From Kitasatospora cheerisanensis KCTC 2395 (lineage in GTDB: Bacteria > Actinomycetota > Actinomycetes > Streptomycetales > Streptomycetaceae), in the NCBI RefSeq assembly GCF_000696185.1, contig NZ_KK853997.1, forward strand, positions 1,054,068-1,086,337: 32,270 nt of DNA. Reading direction: 5' to 3'. The notes below the pieces were generated by a model that saw only the letters and a program-made list of their open reading frames with translations, ran no database searches and was not told where the DNA came from. Of the stretch, positions 8,801-16,730 are shown in pieces (within the stretch, counting starts at the first letter, position 1; each line of letters begins with the position of its first letter). The translations under genes were made by a program, and so were the position numbers.

Positions 8801-9221
8801 AGAGCGGCTCCTCCTCGCCCAGCAGCGCGTACAACTGACGCTGCACCACCTCGCAGAACGCGGCGGCGTCCGCCTGGCCGGCGAGGCGCGAGGTGATGAA
8901 GAACGCCGCGATGTCCGTCCCGGCGGGCGGGCGCAGCACCAACTCGGCCAGCAGCGCGGACTTTCCGGCCCAGGCCGGGGCGAGCCAGCGCCAGTAGCCG
9001 CCGGGGCCGGGCTCCGTGCAGAAGGCGTGCAGCTGCGCCAACTCCTCCTCCCGGCCGACGAATTCCGCGGCCGCGAGGGCCTGCACCTGGTGCAGGTACC
9101 CGGAGACGGCGATCGGCCGCCCCGCGGCGAGGTGCACATCGCCCCTGTGCACGCCGCTGTTGGCGTAGCCGCCCGTCCGGGCGTTCGCCTGCCCGCTCCC
9201 CCGCACCAGCGCCCCGACCAC
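5835..9221 (-). CDS. Large STAND/NACHT-like P-loop NTPase with C-terminal helical repeats
   Basis: A 1128-aa signal-transduction NTPase. Residues 5-31 carry a Gly/Asn motif (SGQANARTGGYANSG, S9-G23) shared with the upstream membrane protein. A conserved linker (SGYLHQVQALAAAEFVGREEEL, around 40-61) leads to the P-loop: Walker A is A81-PAWA-GKS (K87, S88), with Ala where the first Gly is usual, and Walker B is LVLVVDGLDED (168-178, D173). FFITSR and AGRPHPP are further core motifs. From about residue 350 to the end come Ala/Leu/Glu-rich helical hairpins of TPR-like type, the usual sensor or superstructure of NLR-like bacterial proteins. GTG 9221 is the first start in the frame after the TGA at 9234-9236, and it has no good ribosome binding site, which suggests translational coupling or a split gene. 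A role in defence or conflict signalling is inferred from architecture. Confidence 0.8.
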   Translation of the reverse strand: MVGALVRGSGQANARTGGYANSGVHRGDVHLAAGRPIAVSGYLHQVQALAAAEFVGREEELAQLHAFCTEPGPGGYWRWLAPAWAGKSALLAELVLRPPAGTDIAAFFITSRLAGQADAAAFCEVVQRQLYALLGEEEPLCTPHTRDEQFRLALDRAAAHCAEKGRRLVLVVDGLDEDRGVRPGPDCHSIAALLPRTPPHGLRLVLAGRPHPPVPGDVPPGHPLRSTGIDHPLALSAAAQAIRLHAEEDLLRLKEAGGLGWELVGLTVAAGGGLSAPDLAELTDTPRRLVERELSAVDGRSFQWRAGQWDADGPGAYLLAHEEIRRSAEELMPRKELAEHRTRLHHWADGHREAGWPAGTPEYLLRGYGRLLGELGDAERLVELVTNRARQQRLWETTGSDFDALGELGAAMDVLVARSGGAGEAPVAGALRIAVSRDALHDLTSRVPTEVVACWAKFGHVDRAINLAHSHRDPYDRITSLTAVARVLAAGGELPRAHAVADGLDSSADRTRCREGIARGLVDARRFGEARQLARELTDPERRAGALTALLRAMAADRIAVEHPEFAAAVAQDAGAAIAAVEGRGRRMELSAARAGALDLLGDVRGAHEALRRAESVVAAERDGRLRVVWRAGIVRHASGGRALAAALQRIQQAAVTEADLLDPAEAEWSLPDIAEDLARGGFHREARELVDRSELGEEYRDYAYARIARARARNGDLDGAEAALEEIAEPEDTWLVRRAIARRLLRDGRPEEAAAHVREHGNALAPQLASDREVALLLVEMADVLWQAGEEQDTCELVSAAALLARRRAVTTATLRSVASAAATLGRLGHRDDGVRLLRHLRSREELTERQFAGTLHRITLALGLNAVGLAEEAGRLLAEEAELVRQLPHPAERSDALADVAEAFVGIGERGPAERITAELLALMAVTTGPARLVWYRSAAIRACAATGQLDRCLELIEGFDDSWDADVHLHVVVEALAERGELDAAERLVARVRHENEHSNSIAAVVRAAAAAGDLARAEAWLARLESSPRKEHTAPHLAACLADNGRWPAARALADGLKGPADRGRALAMLAARRGPGPEGRRLLVEALALTPWDGIVEEFARAAPELVPLLVDLVLAAAEEDAA

Positions 9222-9233
9222 GGCCGTGCCCGA

Positions 9234-9578
9234 TCAGCCGTTCCGGTGACCGGAGTTGGCCGTACCGCCGGCCTCCGCGCGGGCCTCGCCGGTGTCGGCC
9301 ACCCGGACCTGGCCGCCGGCCGGACCGTCGGCCCGGTAGCCCGAGTTGGCGCTGCTCCCGGGGCCGGTGGCGACGGCCGCCCCGGTGCCGGAGACCTCGA
9401 CCGTGCCGCTCCTCGCCCCCGCGACCAGCGGGTAGCAGGCGGCCCCGAGCGCGGCGACCGCGACCACGGCGGACACCACCCCCGCCACCTTGTCCGCCTG
9501 ATCCCACGTCAGGAACGCCAGCACCCCGGCGAACCCGGCCACCGCGAGCCCGGTCACCACGATCACGGTCCGCCGCAC
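9234..9578 (-). CDS. Two-helix membrane protein with repeated T-G-x-A-x-A...A-N-S-G motif
   Basis: A 114-aa protein. GTG 9578 is chosen because GGGGAGG lies five bases upstream. Two transmembrane helices (about 4-23 and 31-53) are joined by a short acidic turn (WDQAD). The remaining 60 residues are a Gly/Ala/Ser/Asn-rich tail with two copies of one motif: TGAAVATGPGSSANSG (65-80) and TGEARAEAGGTANSG (96-110). A third copy opens the NTPase encoded next. The TGA at 9234-9236 is in the same frame as the NTPase start, only four codons earlier, and the motif period (31 then 32 codons) is kept across it. The protein could be a membrane anchor or pore-type effector recruited by the NTPase, or the N-terminal part of a gene split by a nonsense change. 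No named family is recognised. Confidence 0.75.
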   Translation of the reverse strand: MRRTVIVVTGLAVAGFAGVLAFLTWDQADKVAGVVSAVVAVAALGAACYPLVAGARSGTVEVSGTGAAVATGPGSSANSGYRADGPAGGQVRVADTGEARAEAGGTANSGHRNG

Positions 9579-9790
9579 GACTACCTCCCCGAACCCCCCG
9601 AATGATGCCCATACTCCACCAGACTCCGTCCCCCGCACGCAAAACCGGCCGGACGGGCTTTCGGCGGGTCTCCCCCGGCCGCGGGTAACGGTCCGGCGAC
9701 GAGTCGGACACCGATGTCGTCGCGGCGTCGGACCGAACTCCCGCAGTGGGACACTCGGTTGACGGCGGACCACCCCGAGGAGTTGCACGC

Positions 9791-10606
9791 ATGGCATCCG
9801 ACTTCGACGAACCGGCTTCGGCCTCGGGCGGATCGGGGAGGCGGGTCCTCGACCTGCTGGACAAGGCGATCGGCGCGCAGAGCCCGCTGGTGCGCAGGAA
9901 CATCGCCCGGGCCCGCCAGCGGAACCCGGAGGCGACGCCGGCGGAGGTGGTCCGCAATCTGGAGCGGATGTACGTCAGCGCGCTGACCGGCACGGGCGCG
10001 GCCGTCGGCGGCGCGGCGGCCGCCCCGGGCGTCGGCACGGGAGTCGCCCTGGCGCTGTCGGCGGGCGAGGCGCTGTCCTCGCTCGAACTGAGCGCCCTCT
10101 TCGCGCTCTCGGTCGCCGACGTCCACGGCGTCCCGCTCGGCGAGATCGAGCGCCGCCGCACCATCGTGATGGGCATCATGCTCGGCGGCAGCAGCTCGGC
10201 CACCATCACCAAGATCGCCGAGCGGACCGGGCAGCACTGGGGCCGTCAGGTCGTCGCCAAGGTGCCGTTGGAGACCCTGCGCCGGATCAACAGCGTGCTG
10301 GGGAAGAACTTCGTCACGAAGTACGGCACCAAGCAGGGCATCATCGTGCTCGGCCGGGCCGCGCCGTTCGGCATCGGGGCGGTGATCGGCGGGGGCGCCA
10401 ACGCCGCCGTCGCCGCGCTGGCCGTCCGGGCCGCCCGCCGCGCCTTCGGCCCGGCGCCGGACGCCTGGCCGTGGCCGGTCGGGGGCGAGGCTGCGGAGAC
10501 CGGGCCGGTGACCGTCCCCGCCCCGCACTGCCCGGCCTCCGACGGAACTCCGGCGGAGGGCCTCGCCGCCGCCGAGTCCGCCGCCGGGAGCCCCGCCGAG
10601 GAGTGA
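9791..10606 (+). CDS. EcsC-like protein of unknown function
   Basis: A 271-aa protein. ATG 9791 follows GAGGAG after a short gap. The core from about residue 20 to 215 has an amphipathic helix (LVRRNIARARQRNPEATPAEVVRNLER) followed by glycine-rich hydrophobic segments (TGTGAAVGGAAAAPGVGTG, then GIGAVIGGGANAAVAAL). This layout resembles the EcsC family and its actinomycete relatives, which are thought to be membrane-associated. The last 50 residues are a low-complexity Ala/Pro/Glu tail. It is divergent from the membrane-protein/NTPase pair across a 212-bp gap that must hold both promoters, so co-regulation is possible but not shown. The family call is moderate and no biochemical role is known. 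Confidence 0.6.
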   Translation: MASDFDEPASASGGSGRRVLDLLDKAIGAQSPLVRRNIARARQRNPEATPAEVVRNLERMYVSALTGTGAAVGGAAAAPGVGTGVALALSAGEALSSLELSALFALSVADVHGVPLGEIERRRTIVMGIMLGGSSSATITKIAERTGQHWGRQVVAKVPLETLRRINSVLGKNFVTKYGTKQGIIVLGRAAPFGIGAVIGGGANAAVAALAVRAARRAFGPAPDAWPWPVGGEAAETGPVTVPAPHCPASDGTPAEGLAAAESAAGSPAEE

Positions 10607-10660
10607 GCGGCGCCGTCCTGACGGCCCGTCACCCGCAGGCCGGTGCCCCCGCCCGGCGAC

Positions 10661-10691
10661 GGGCCCGGCCGTGGGGCGGCCGGGCCCCTTT
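10661..10691. terminator. Hairpin terminator between convergent genes
   Basis: Exact 11-bp arms at 10661-10671 and 10677-10687 around a five-base loop are followed by CTTT on the + strand. It sits between the EcsC-like gene (+) and the zinc-ribbon gene (-) and can serve both. Confidence 0.65.
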
Positions 10692-10702
10692 GCGGGGGTG
10701 TG

Positions 10703-11362
10703 TCAGCGGCGGGTGCCGCAGGACGGGCAGAACGCGGAGTCGGCGGGGACGTCCGCGTGGCACGAGGTGCACTGCGGGGGCCGGGCCAGGCGGAAGCCGC
10801 AGGACGGGCAGAACGGGGTGCCGTGGGTCTCGGCGCTGCACTGCGGGCAGACCAGCTGGCGGGCCGCCGTGACGTCGAACTGCTGGGCCTGGGACTGGCC
10901 GTGCTGGTAGGCGTTCTGGGTGACGGCGTCGTTGAGGCCGCGCTGCTGGGCGGCGAGGGCCTCGGCTGCGGTGTCGGGGGCGCAGCCGAGGCAGAGGCCC
11001 TGGGCGGCGTTCCAACAGCGGGCGCAGACGTAGTGGGTGCAGCGGGCGCAGCGGTGGAAGTGCTGCTTCGCGCTGGTGACGGCGCGTTCGAAGGCGGCGT
11101 CCCGGCCGCTGCCCCAGCTCGCGCCGGCCAGGCCGTCGGCGGCGTTGGTGAGGCCGTTGGAGGCGCTGCCGCCGAGCAGGCTCCACGCGGCGCTGACGCC
11201 CTTGTTGATCCAGCCGGCGGCCTGTCCGGTGCGGAACGGCTCGAACGGGGTGCGCCAGCTGTCGTAGCAGCGTGCGCAGGAGAACTCGAACTGGAACCCC
11301 GCGCCGGTGCCGTGCTGCTCGCTCAGGTCCCGGTAGTTGTTGCTGAAGTGGATCTCGCTCAT
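10703..11362 (-). CDS. Zinc-ribbon protein with multiple CxxC pairs
   Basis: A 219-aa protein. Two treble-clef or ribbon units lie in the first half (SCARCYDSW near 28, and RCARC...VCARCW...CLGC around 97-125), and a double zinc ribbon ends the protein (CPQC...CPSCG then CTSC...CPSCG, about 170-215). The middle is Gly/Ala-rich with weakly hydrophobic stretches. ATG 11362 is chosen because a natural sequence begins there; residues further upstream are Cys/Arg-rich and out of character. Such proteins usually act as scaffolds or nucleic-acid/protein adaptors, and nothing here fixes the partner. It is followed by the shared terminator at 10661-10691. Confidence 0.7.
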   Translation of the reverse strand: MSEIHFSNNYRDLSEQHGTGAGFQFEFSCARCYDSWRTPFEPFRTGQAAGWINKGVSAAWSLLGGSASNGLTNAADGLAGASWGSGRDAAFERAVTSAKQHFHRCARCTHYVCARCWNAAQGLCLGCAPDTAAEALAAQQRGLNDAVTQNAYQHGQSQAQQFDVTAARQLVCPQCSAETHGTPFCPSCGFRLARPPQCTSCHADVPADSAFCPSCGTRR

Positions 11363-11477
11363 GGCCGCCGCCCCGTCCTCACACTTCCTACACGTTCGTG
11401 GTGTCGCACAGGCTCCCACACCCGTGTGCGGGGGCCGGGACCGGGGTCTGCCCGCCTGCCGCCCGCCGTCGCGGCGG

Positions 11478-12818
11478 TCAGCCGCCGAACAGGACCGGTC
11501 CCAGCACGGAGGGACGGAACAGCGTGCTCGGCGGTTCCACCAGCGAGGTGACGCGGTGGAAGGCGGCGGAGACGGTGGCGTCGGTGGCGGCGCGGGTGAG
11601 GACGCGGTCCAGGAAGCGGTGCTGGAGGCGGACGACGGGGCCGCGCGGGCCGCCGGTGGTGCCGGCGAAGCGGACGTCCTCGCCGGCGGCCATCATCCAG
11701 GGGTCCTTGGTGGCGGCGGTGATCGCCCGGCGGGCCTCGCGGACGGCGGCGGGGCCGAGTCCGCCGTGCCGGCGGGCGGCGTCGCGCAGGGCGCGGGCGC
11801 CGAGCGCGGCGACGGTGATGCCCTGCCCGTACACCGGGTTGAAGGTGCAGGAGGCGTCGCCGAGGGCGAGGAAGCCGGGCGGGTCGATGCGTTCGTGGTG
11901 CCGGCGGAGGCTCGGTCCGGGCACGAACCCCCGTGCGGGGCCGACGGGTTCGGCCCCGGCGATGGCCTCGGCGATGGCGGGGTCGCGGAGTTGGCCGAGC
12001 TGCTTCTCGAACTCCTCGGGCTGGATGGACGGTTCGAAGCCGCGCATGCCGCCGATGCCGATGATCCAGCGGTCGCCCTCGACGGGCAGCAGGACGCCGA
12101 AGCGGCCGTGCTCGGGGGCGTGGCTCTGCACGTACAGGGCGACCTGGTCCGCCCGGCCGGGCGGGCGGTGGTAGAAGCGGCTGGCGTAGGCGACGCCGGC
12201 GTCGACCCGTTCGACGGGCGTGGTGCGGAAGCCGAGGTCGATCAGCCAGCGGCCGGAGCGGGTGCCGCGGCCGGCGGCGTCGACCACCAGTTCGGCGGGC
12301 AGGTCGGTCACGGGCGCGCCGTCCCGGCCGCGTTCGCGGATCCGCACGCCGGTGATGCCGCGCCGTCCGCCGAGCAGGCCGACCGCCTCGGTCCCCTCCA
12401 GGATCTCGATCGACGGCTCGGCGCGGACCCGTTCCAGCACCACGTGGTCGAGCAGCGGGCGGCTGCAGCTGAGCATCGCCAAGTCGCTCTCGAACTGGGC
12501 GAGTCGGCCCACCGAGGTGTGCCAGCGCAGCCCGCCGGGGACGGCCACCCGGTGGGCGCCGGCGGCGAGCAGGTCGGCGACGGCGCCGGGCAGCAGCTCG
12601 TCGACGGTGCGGTGCCCGGCCTCCATCAGCAGGTGCCCGTGCCGGGCCTGCGGGACGCCCGCGCGGAAGTCCACGCCGTCCGGGTAGCGGTCGCGTTCGA
12701 CCACCACCACCCGTTCCGCGACTCCGCGCAGCGCCCACGCGGCCAGGCACCCGGCCAGTCCGCCGCCGATCACCACCGCCGTGCCGCGGTCCCCGACCGC
12801 CCTCCCCGCAGGACTCAT
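11478..12818 (-). CDS. FAD-dependent oxidoreductase (squalene-epoxidase/halogenase-like fold)
   Basis: A 446-aa flavoprotein. The N-terminal Rossmann motif is VVIGGGLAGCLAAWAL (about 15-30), followed by an acidic residue at the end of strand 2 (VVVVERD). The second FAD motif, LGDASCTFNPVYGQG, lies at about 325-340, as in group A flavin monooxygenases and geranylgeranyl-reductase-like enzymes. Substrate unknown; class A flavoprotein hydroxylases of this type often act on lipophilic or polycyclic compounds. ATG 12818 is chosen because the Rossmann fold starts a few residues later. It is divergent from the antiporter gene with 151 bp between them. The reading frame is intact, in contrast to the next three genes. 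Confidence 0.8.
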   Translation of the reverse strand: MSPAGRAVGDRGTAVVIGGGLAGCLAAWALRGVAERVVVVERDRYPDGVDFRAGVPQARHGHLLMEAGHRTVDELLPGAVADLLAAGAHRVAVPGGLRWHTSVGRLAQFESDLAMLSCSRPLLDHVVLERVRAEPSIEILEGTEAVGLLGGRRGITGVRIRERGRDGAPVTDLPAELVVDAAGRGTRSGRWLIDLGFRTTPVERVDAGVAYASRFYHRPPGRADQVALYVQSHAPEHGRFGVLLPVEGDRWIIGIGGMRGFEPSIQPEEFEKQLGQLRDPAIAEAIAGAEPVGPARGFVPGPSLRRHHERIDPPGFLALGDASCTFNPVYGQGITVAALGARALRDAARRHGGLGPAAVREARRAITAATKDPWMMAAGEDVRFAGTTGGPRGPVVRLQHRFLDRVLTRAATDATVSAAFHRVTSLVEPPSTLFRPSVLGPVLFGG

Positions 12819-12969
12819 GCCCCGTACAGTAGGCGACGCGAAGCGCACCGTCACCGGTACGCGCACACCCGCTCCGCCGCCGCTCGGGCCCGCCGGGCGC
12901 TGGGCCGCCCGGGTGACCTTGCGGGCGCGCAACCCGGTGCGCGGCCGGTTCCCGTCGTGGGATGGGACG

Positions 12970-14717
12970 GTGACCTCTGAGCAGATCCTGACCGGCGCCG
13001 GGCTGACGGTGGTGCTGGCCGTGGCGTCCCAGCTGCTGGCGGCCCGGCTGCGCGTCCCGGCGATCATCCTGCTGCTGCCGGTGGGCTTCGCGGCGGGCGC
13101 GCTCACCGACGACATCCACCCGGACCGGCTGCTCGGCCCCGCGTACGCGCCGCTGGTCTCGCTCGCCGTCTCCGTGGTGCTGTACGACGCCGGGCTCGGC
13201 CTGGACCTGCGGCGGCTCACCGGCGGCACCCGGCACGCGGTGGTCCGGCTGGTGTGGGTCGGCGTCCTGGTGACCGCGCCCGCCGCCGCGCTGCTGTCCG
13301 CGCCGCTGCTCGGACTGTCGGCCGCGGCGGCGACCATGCTCGGCACGATCCTGGTGGTGTCGGGCCCGACGGTGGTCGGGCCGCTGCTGAACTTCGTCCG
13401 CCCGACCGAGCGGGTGCAGCGGATCCTGATGTGGGAGGGCTCGCTGATCGACGCGGTCGGCGGCATCCTCGGCGCGCTGGTCTTCCACGCGCTGGTCGAC
13501 CAGCAGCGCCGGACGCTCGGCCGCGGCCTGCTCGAATTCGCCGCCAGCGTCGGCGCCGGCCTGGCCGGCGGCTGCTCGGCGCGGCCGTCCTGTGGTGGCT
13601 GCTGGTCCGCGTCCGGCTCGGCGAAGTCCTCGGCACCAGCGCCCAGTTGGCGGCCGTGCTGGGCGTCGCGGCGGGCTGCGACGCGCTCCGCGACGACACC
13701 GGGCTGATCGCCGCGGTGGTGATGGGCGTCCTGGTCGCGACCGTCCCCGCCTTCGACCTGCCGGCCCGCCGGCCGTTCTTCGAGACCCTGGTGTCGCTGG
13801 TGGTCGGCGTGCTGTTCGTGTCGATCTCCTCCACCGTCTCCTGGTCCGCGCTGCGCCCCGTGCTGCTGCCCGCGCTCGCCCTGGCCGCGGTGCTGGTGCT
13901 GCTGGTCCGGCCGCTGGTGGGATCGCTGTCCACGGTGGGCTGCGGACTCGCCGAGGGCGAACGGGCGTTCCTCGGCTGGATGGCGCCGCGCGGGATCGTC
14001 GCCGCGTCCACCGCCGCGACCTTCTCCGCGGGCCTCGCCGCGGCGGGCATCGGCGGCGCGCAGAAGATCCTCCCCGCCACGTTCACCGTCATCGTCGCCA
14101 CCGTCACCGTGTACGGGCTGACCGCCGTCCCCGCCGCCCGCCTGCTCCGGGTGGTCCGGCGGGCCCGGTCGCGGCCGCTGCTGGTCGGCGGCGAACCGTG
14201 GACGGTCGAACTGGCCGCGGTACTGCGCTCCGCCGGGCTGGACGTCCTGCTGTGGGCCGGCCGCGACGAGCAGCGCGCCCGCATCGCCGCCGCCGGACTC
14301 CCGCTCGCGGACGGCGAGTTGCTCGCCACCGTGAGCGGCGAGGCGGTCGAGCAGGAGGGCGTCACGGCGGTCTACCTGCTCACCGCCGAGGACGAGTTCA
14401 ACGCGCTCGCGGCGGTGCTGCTGGGCGACGACTCCGCGCTGCCGGTGCACCGCCTGGCCGCCGCCCGGCCCGGCCCGGGCGTCCACGCCCCGGCCCGTCC
14501 GTCACCGTCCTGCCCGCCGCCCTCACCGCGGCCGAACTCGCCGCCGCCACGCCGCCGGCGCCCGCATCCTCCGCCGCCCCGCCACGGCCCGCTCCCGCCC
14601 GGCCACGACCTCCTCTTCACCCTCGACCGCACCGGCCTGCTGCGCCCCGCCACCTCCCACGGCCGCCCGGCCAAGGGGGCACCCGTCGCCGAACGCATCG
14701 TGCTCGGCCCGGCCTGA
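12970..14717 (+). CDS. Cation/proton antiporter with C-terminal TrkA-N-like domain (frame broken)
   Basis: Monovalent cation:proton antiporter (CPA type). The membrane part has about 12 helices, with the marker SGPTVVGPLLNFVRPTERV and MWEGSLIDAVGGILG; it is followed by a cytoplasmic nucleotide-binding (TrkA-N/RCK-like) region from PLLVGGEPWTVELAAVLRS. The likely start is GTG 12970. The frame is broken four times, each explained by one missing base: near 13570 (GLAGG then LLGAAVLWWLL) and three times between about 14488 and 14590. The last three add to a whole codon, so the final frame (PLPPGHDLLFTLDRTGLL) is recovered and ends at 14717. All four breaks are deletions in G/C runs. I regard the gene as functional in the organism and damaged in the sequence. 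The transported ion (Na+ or K+) cannot be read from the sequence. Confidence 0.8.
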
Positions 14718-14724
14718 CGGCCGA

Positions 14725-14758
14725 TCAACGAGCCTTTGCGGCAAGGCCGTTGACGACC
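14725..14758 (-). repeat. Second copy of the TetR gene's 3' end
   Basis: On the - strand this encodes VVNGLAAKAR followed by a stop, almost the same as the true TetR C-terminus VVNGVAATAR and stop at 14831-14864. The DNA matches at about 29 of 34 positions and the stop is included. Similarity ends upstream of the tail, so only the last ten codons were duplicated or survive from a lost paralogue. Confidence 0.6.
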
Positions 14759-14799
14759 GAAACCGGCCCTGCCGCCGCCGGCCGCTCACCGCGGCCCCG

Positions 14800-14822
14800 C
14801 GGGCCGCCTCGCCCGCGGCCCG
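14800..14822. terminator. Hairpin between convergent antiporter and TetR genes
   Basis: Exact 8-bp arms CGGGCCGC (14800-14807) and GCGGCCCG (14815-14822) around a seven-base loop, in a G+C-rich stretch between the two gene ends. A bidirectional terminator is plausible. Confidence 0.4.
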
Positions 14823-14830
14823 GCGCGGCC

Positions 14831-15514
14831 TCAACGTGCCGTCGCGGCAACCCCGTTGACGACCATGCGGAAGGTCCAGGCGAGGCGCTGGGCCGGGCTG
14901 CCGGAGACCAGTTCCTCCGCGGTCGCGGCGACCCGCGGGTAGCGTTCCGGGTCCGCCTCGCGCAGGGCGCGGACCATGGCGCCGTGTTCGGCCTCCGCGT
15001 CCGCGCCGGTGCGGGCGGAGTGTTCGGCGGCGGTGGCGGTGGCGACCTGGAGCAGGGTGTCGACGCCCACGCGGCCTGGCCGTCCGGGACGCCGCCCTCG
15101 GCGAGCAGGGCGAGCAGGGTCTCGACCAGGGCGAGGTAGTGCGGCCCGGCGGGCGGGCGAGCAGCGCGGAGTGGGCGAGGGCGGGGTGCTGGAACAGCAC
15201 GCCGGTGTACGACTCCAGGACGGCGGCGAGCCGCTCGCGCCAGTCGCGGCCGGCCTCGGCGGCCGCGCCGAGGTCGACGGTGCCGAGGTGGTGTTCGAGG
15301 ATCGCGGCGTGCAGTTCGGCCGTGTTGGCGACGTACACGTACAGCGAGGCGGGGCCGGTGTCGAGCTCCTGGGCGAGGCGTCGCATGGTGACGCGCGGGA
15401 GGCCCTCGGTCTCCATCAGGCGGACCGCCGCGTCCACGATGCCCCGGTGGGTGAGCGCGGGCTTGGCGGGCCGTTCGCGTCGGCTGCGGGGGCGGGCGCG
15501 GTGCTGTCGTCCAT
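14831..15514 (-). CDS. TetR/AcrR family repressor (frame broken)
   Basis: TetR-type regulator. The helix-turn-helix is clear: GIVDAAVRLMETEGLPRVTM then RRLAQELDTGPASLYVYVAN. The effector domain follows, ending in FRMVVNGVAATAR. The start is probably ATG 15514 (MDDSTAPAP), which needs one base restored in a C run near 15485 to enter the HTH frame. Two more single-base deletions are needed, near 15155 (before PHYLALVETLLALL) and near 15075 (AAW then GVDTLLQ). The three deletions add up to one codon. It lies 31 bp after the FAD monooxygenase on the same strand, so the two form an operon. The three palindromes ahead of that operon are its likely binding sites, giving autorepression with release by a small ligand, probably the monooxygenase substrate. 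Confidence 0.8.
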
Positions 15515-15545
15515 GGCCACCAACCTATCCGACGCCCGCCGGGCC

Positions 15546-16685
15546 TCAGCCCTGCTCGGGCCCGTGGCCGGCGAACATCGCCAGCAGCGCGCCCACCGGG
15601 TCGGGGCCGAACATCGTCCGCAGGCTGTCCGCCGACTCCCGGGCGGACTTCTCGGCGCGGACGAACATCTCCTGCTCGTAGGCGCGCAGCGCGGCCCGCT
15701 GTCGCCGGGGTGGGCGGTCAGCGCGAGGGCGAGCTCCGCGCCGTCCTGCATGGCGAGGTTGGCGCCCTCGCCCGCGAACGGCGACATCAGGTGCGCGGCG
15801 TCGCCGAGCAGGGTGACGCCCGGGACGTGCTCCCAGCGGTGTCCGACGGGCAGCGCGTGGATCCGGCGCAGCGTCAACTCCCCGTCGGCGTCGGCGAGCA
15901 GGGCACGCAGAGCGTCGCTCCAGCCGTCGAAGGCGGCGAGCGCGCCCGCCCGCAGCTCGGCCGGTCCGGCGCCGGCGAGCCAGTCCTCGGCGGCGCGGAC
16001 GGCGGCGTACACGTGGATGCTGCCGTCGGGCTCCTGGTGGGCGAGGAAGCCGCGTTCGCCGGCGAGGGCGAGGAAGAAGCCGCCGCCGATCAGGTCCACC
16101 GCTCCGGGGTGGCGGCGGGCCGCCTCGTGCAGGTCGGCCTCGACGAAGGAGATGCCGGTGTACGCGGGCCGGGCGTCGGACAGCAGGGGCCGGACCTTCG
16201 ACCAGGCGCCGTCCGCCCCGATCAGCACGTCGGCGGTGATCGCGCCGCCGTCGGCGAACTCGACCCGGTGCCGGCCGCCCGGCTCCGCCCGCACCGCGAC
16301 GGCCTTGCGCCCCCACCGGACAGTGCCCGCGGGCAGCGATCCGAGCAGCAGGTCGCGCAGCGCGCCGCGGTCGACCTCGGGCCGCCCGCCGGTCCCGTCG
16401 TCCTCCTCCGCGAGGTGGACCGTGCCGTCGGGCCCGAGCAGCCGCAGGCCTGCCCGCCGGGGTGGATCAGCTTCTCGAACTCCTCGGACAACTCGGCGGC
16501 GCGCAGGGCGAGTTGTCCGGAGTCGTGGTGGATGTCGAGCATCCCGCCCTGGGTCCGGACGTCCGGCCGGCCTCCAGGTCGAAGACGGCGGCGTCGAGGC
16601 CGTGGACGTGCAGCACCCGGGCGAGGGTGAGCCCGCCGAGGCCGCCGCCGACGATCGCGAGGGGGTGGTGGGTGGTGATGGTCAT
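15546..16685 (-). CDS. TetX-like FAD-dependent monooxygenase (frame broken)
   Basis: Class A flavin monooxygenase of the TetX/aromatic-ring hydroxylase group; it hydroxylates a planar substrate with NADPH and O2. Visible parts are the N-terminal Rossmann motif LAIVGGGLGGLTLARVL, the family segment GGMLDIHHDSGQLALRAAEL, the middle motif LIGADGAWSKVRPLL, and the second FAD motif LLGDAAHLMSPFAGEGANLA. ATG 16685 has AGAGGAG upstream. Three single-base deletions break the frame, near 16562 (after DLEAG), near 16455 (after HPGGQA) and near 15700 (after TAHPGD), and they restore the frame in sum. Resistance to a tetracycline-like compound is possible from the family, but close relatives act on many substrates. 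It is the first gene of the operon with TetR. Confidence 0.8.
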
Positions 16686-16730
16686 GGCGAAGCGACTCCT
16701 CTGCTCTCTTCCGGACTCCCTCCAAGGTAA

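Noticed and set aside
9234..9236. TGA as a selenocysteine codon
   Set aside because: No SECIS-like hairpin is evident after it, no selenoprotein family matches, and the next base (T) does not favour recoding. A split gene or sequencing error is simpler.
6648..9605. 985-codon open frame on the + strand opposite the NTPase
   Set aside because: Arg/Gly/Pro/His-rich translation with no domain and wrong third-position bias; it is a shadow of the - strand NTPase gene.
13560..16685. A cluster of three true pseudogenes
   Set aside because: All breaks are single-base deletions, most sum to whole codons, there are no internal nonsense codons in the repaired frames, and operators upstream are intact.
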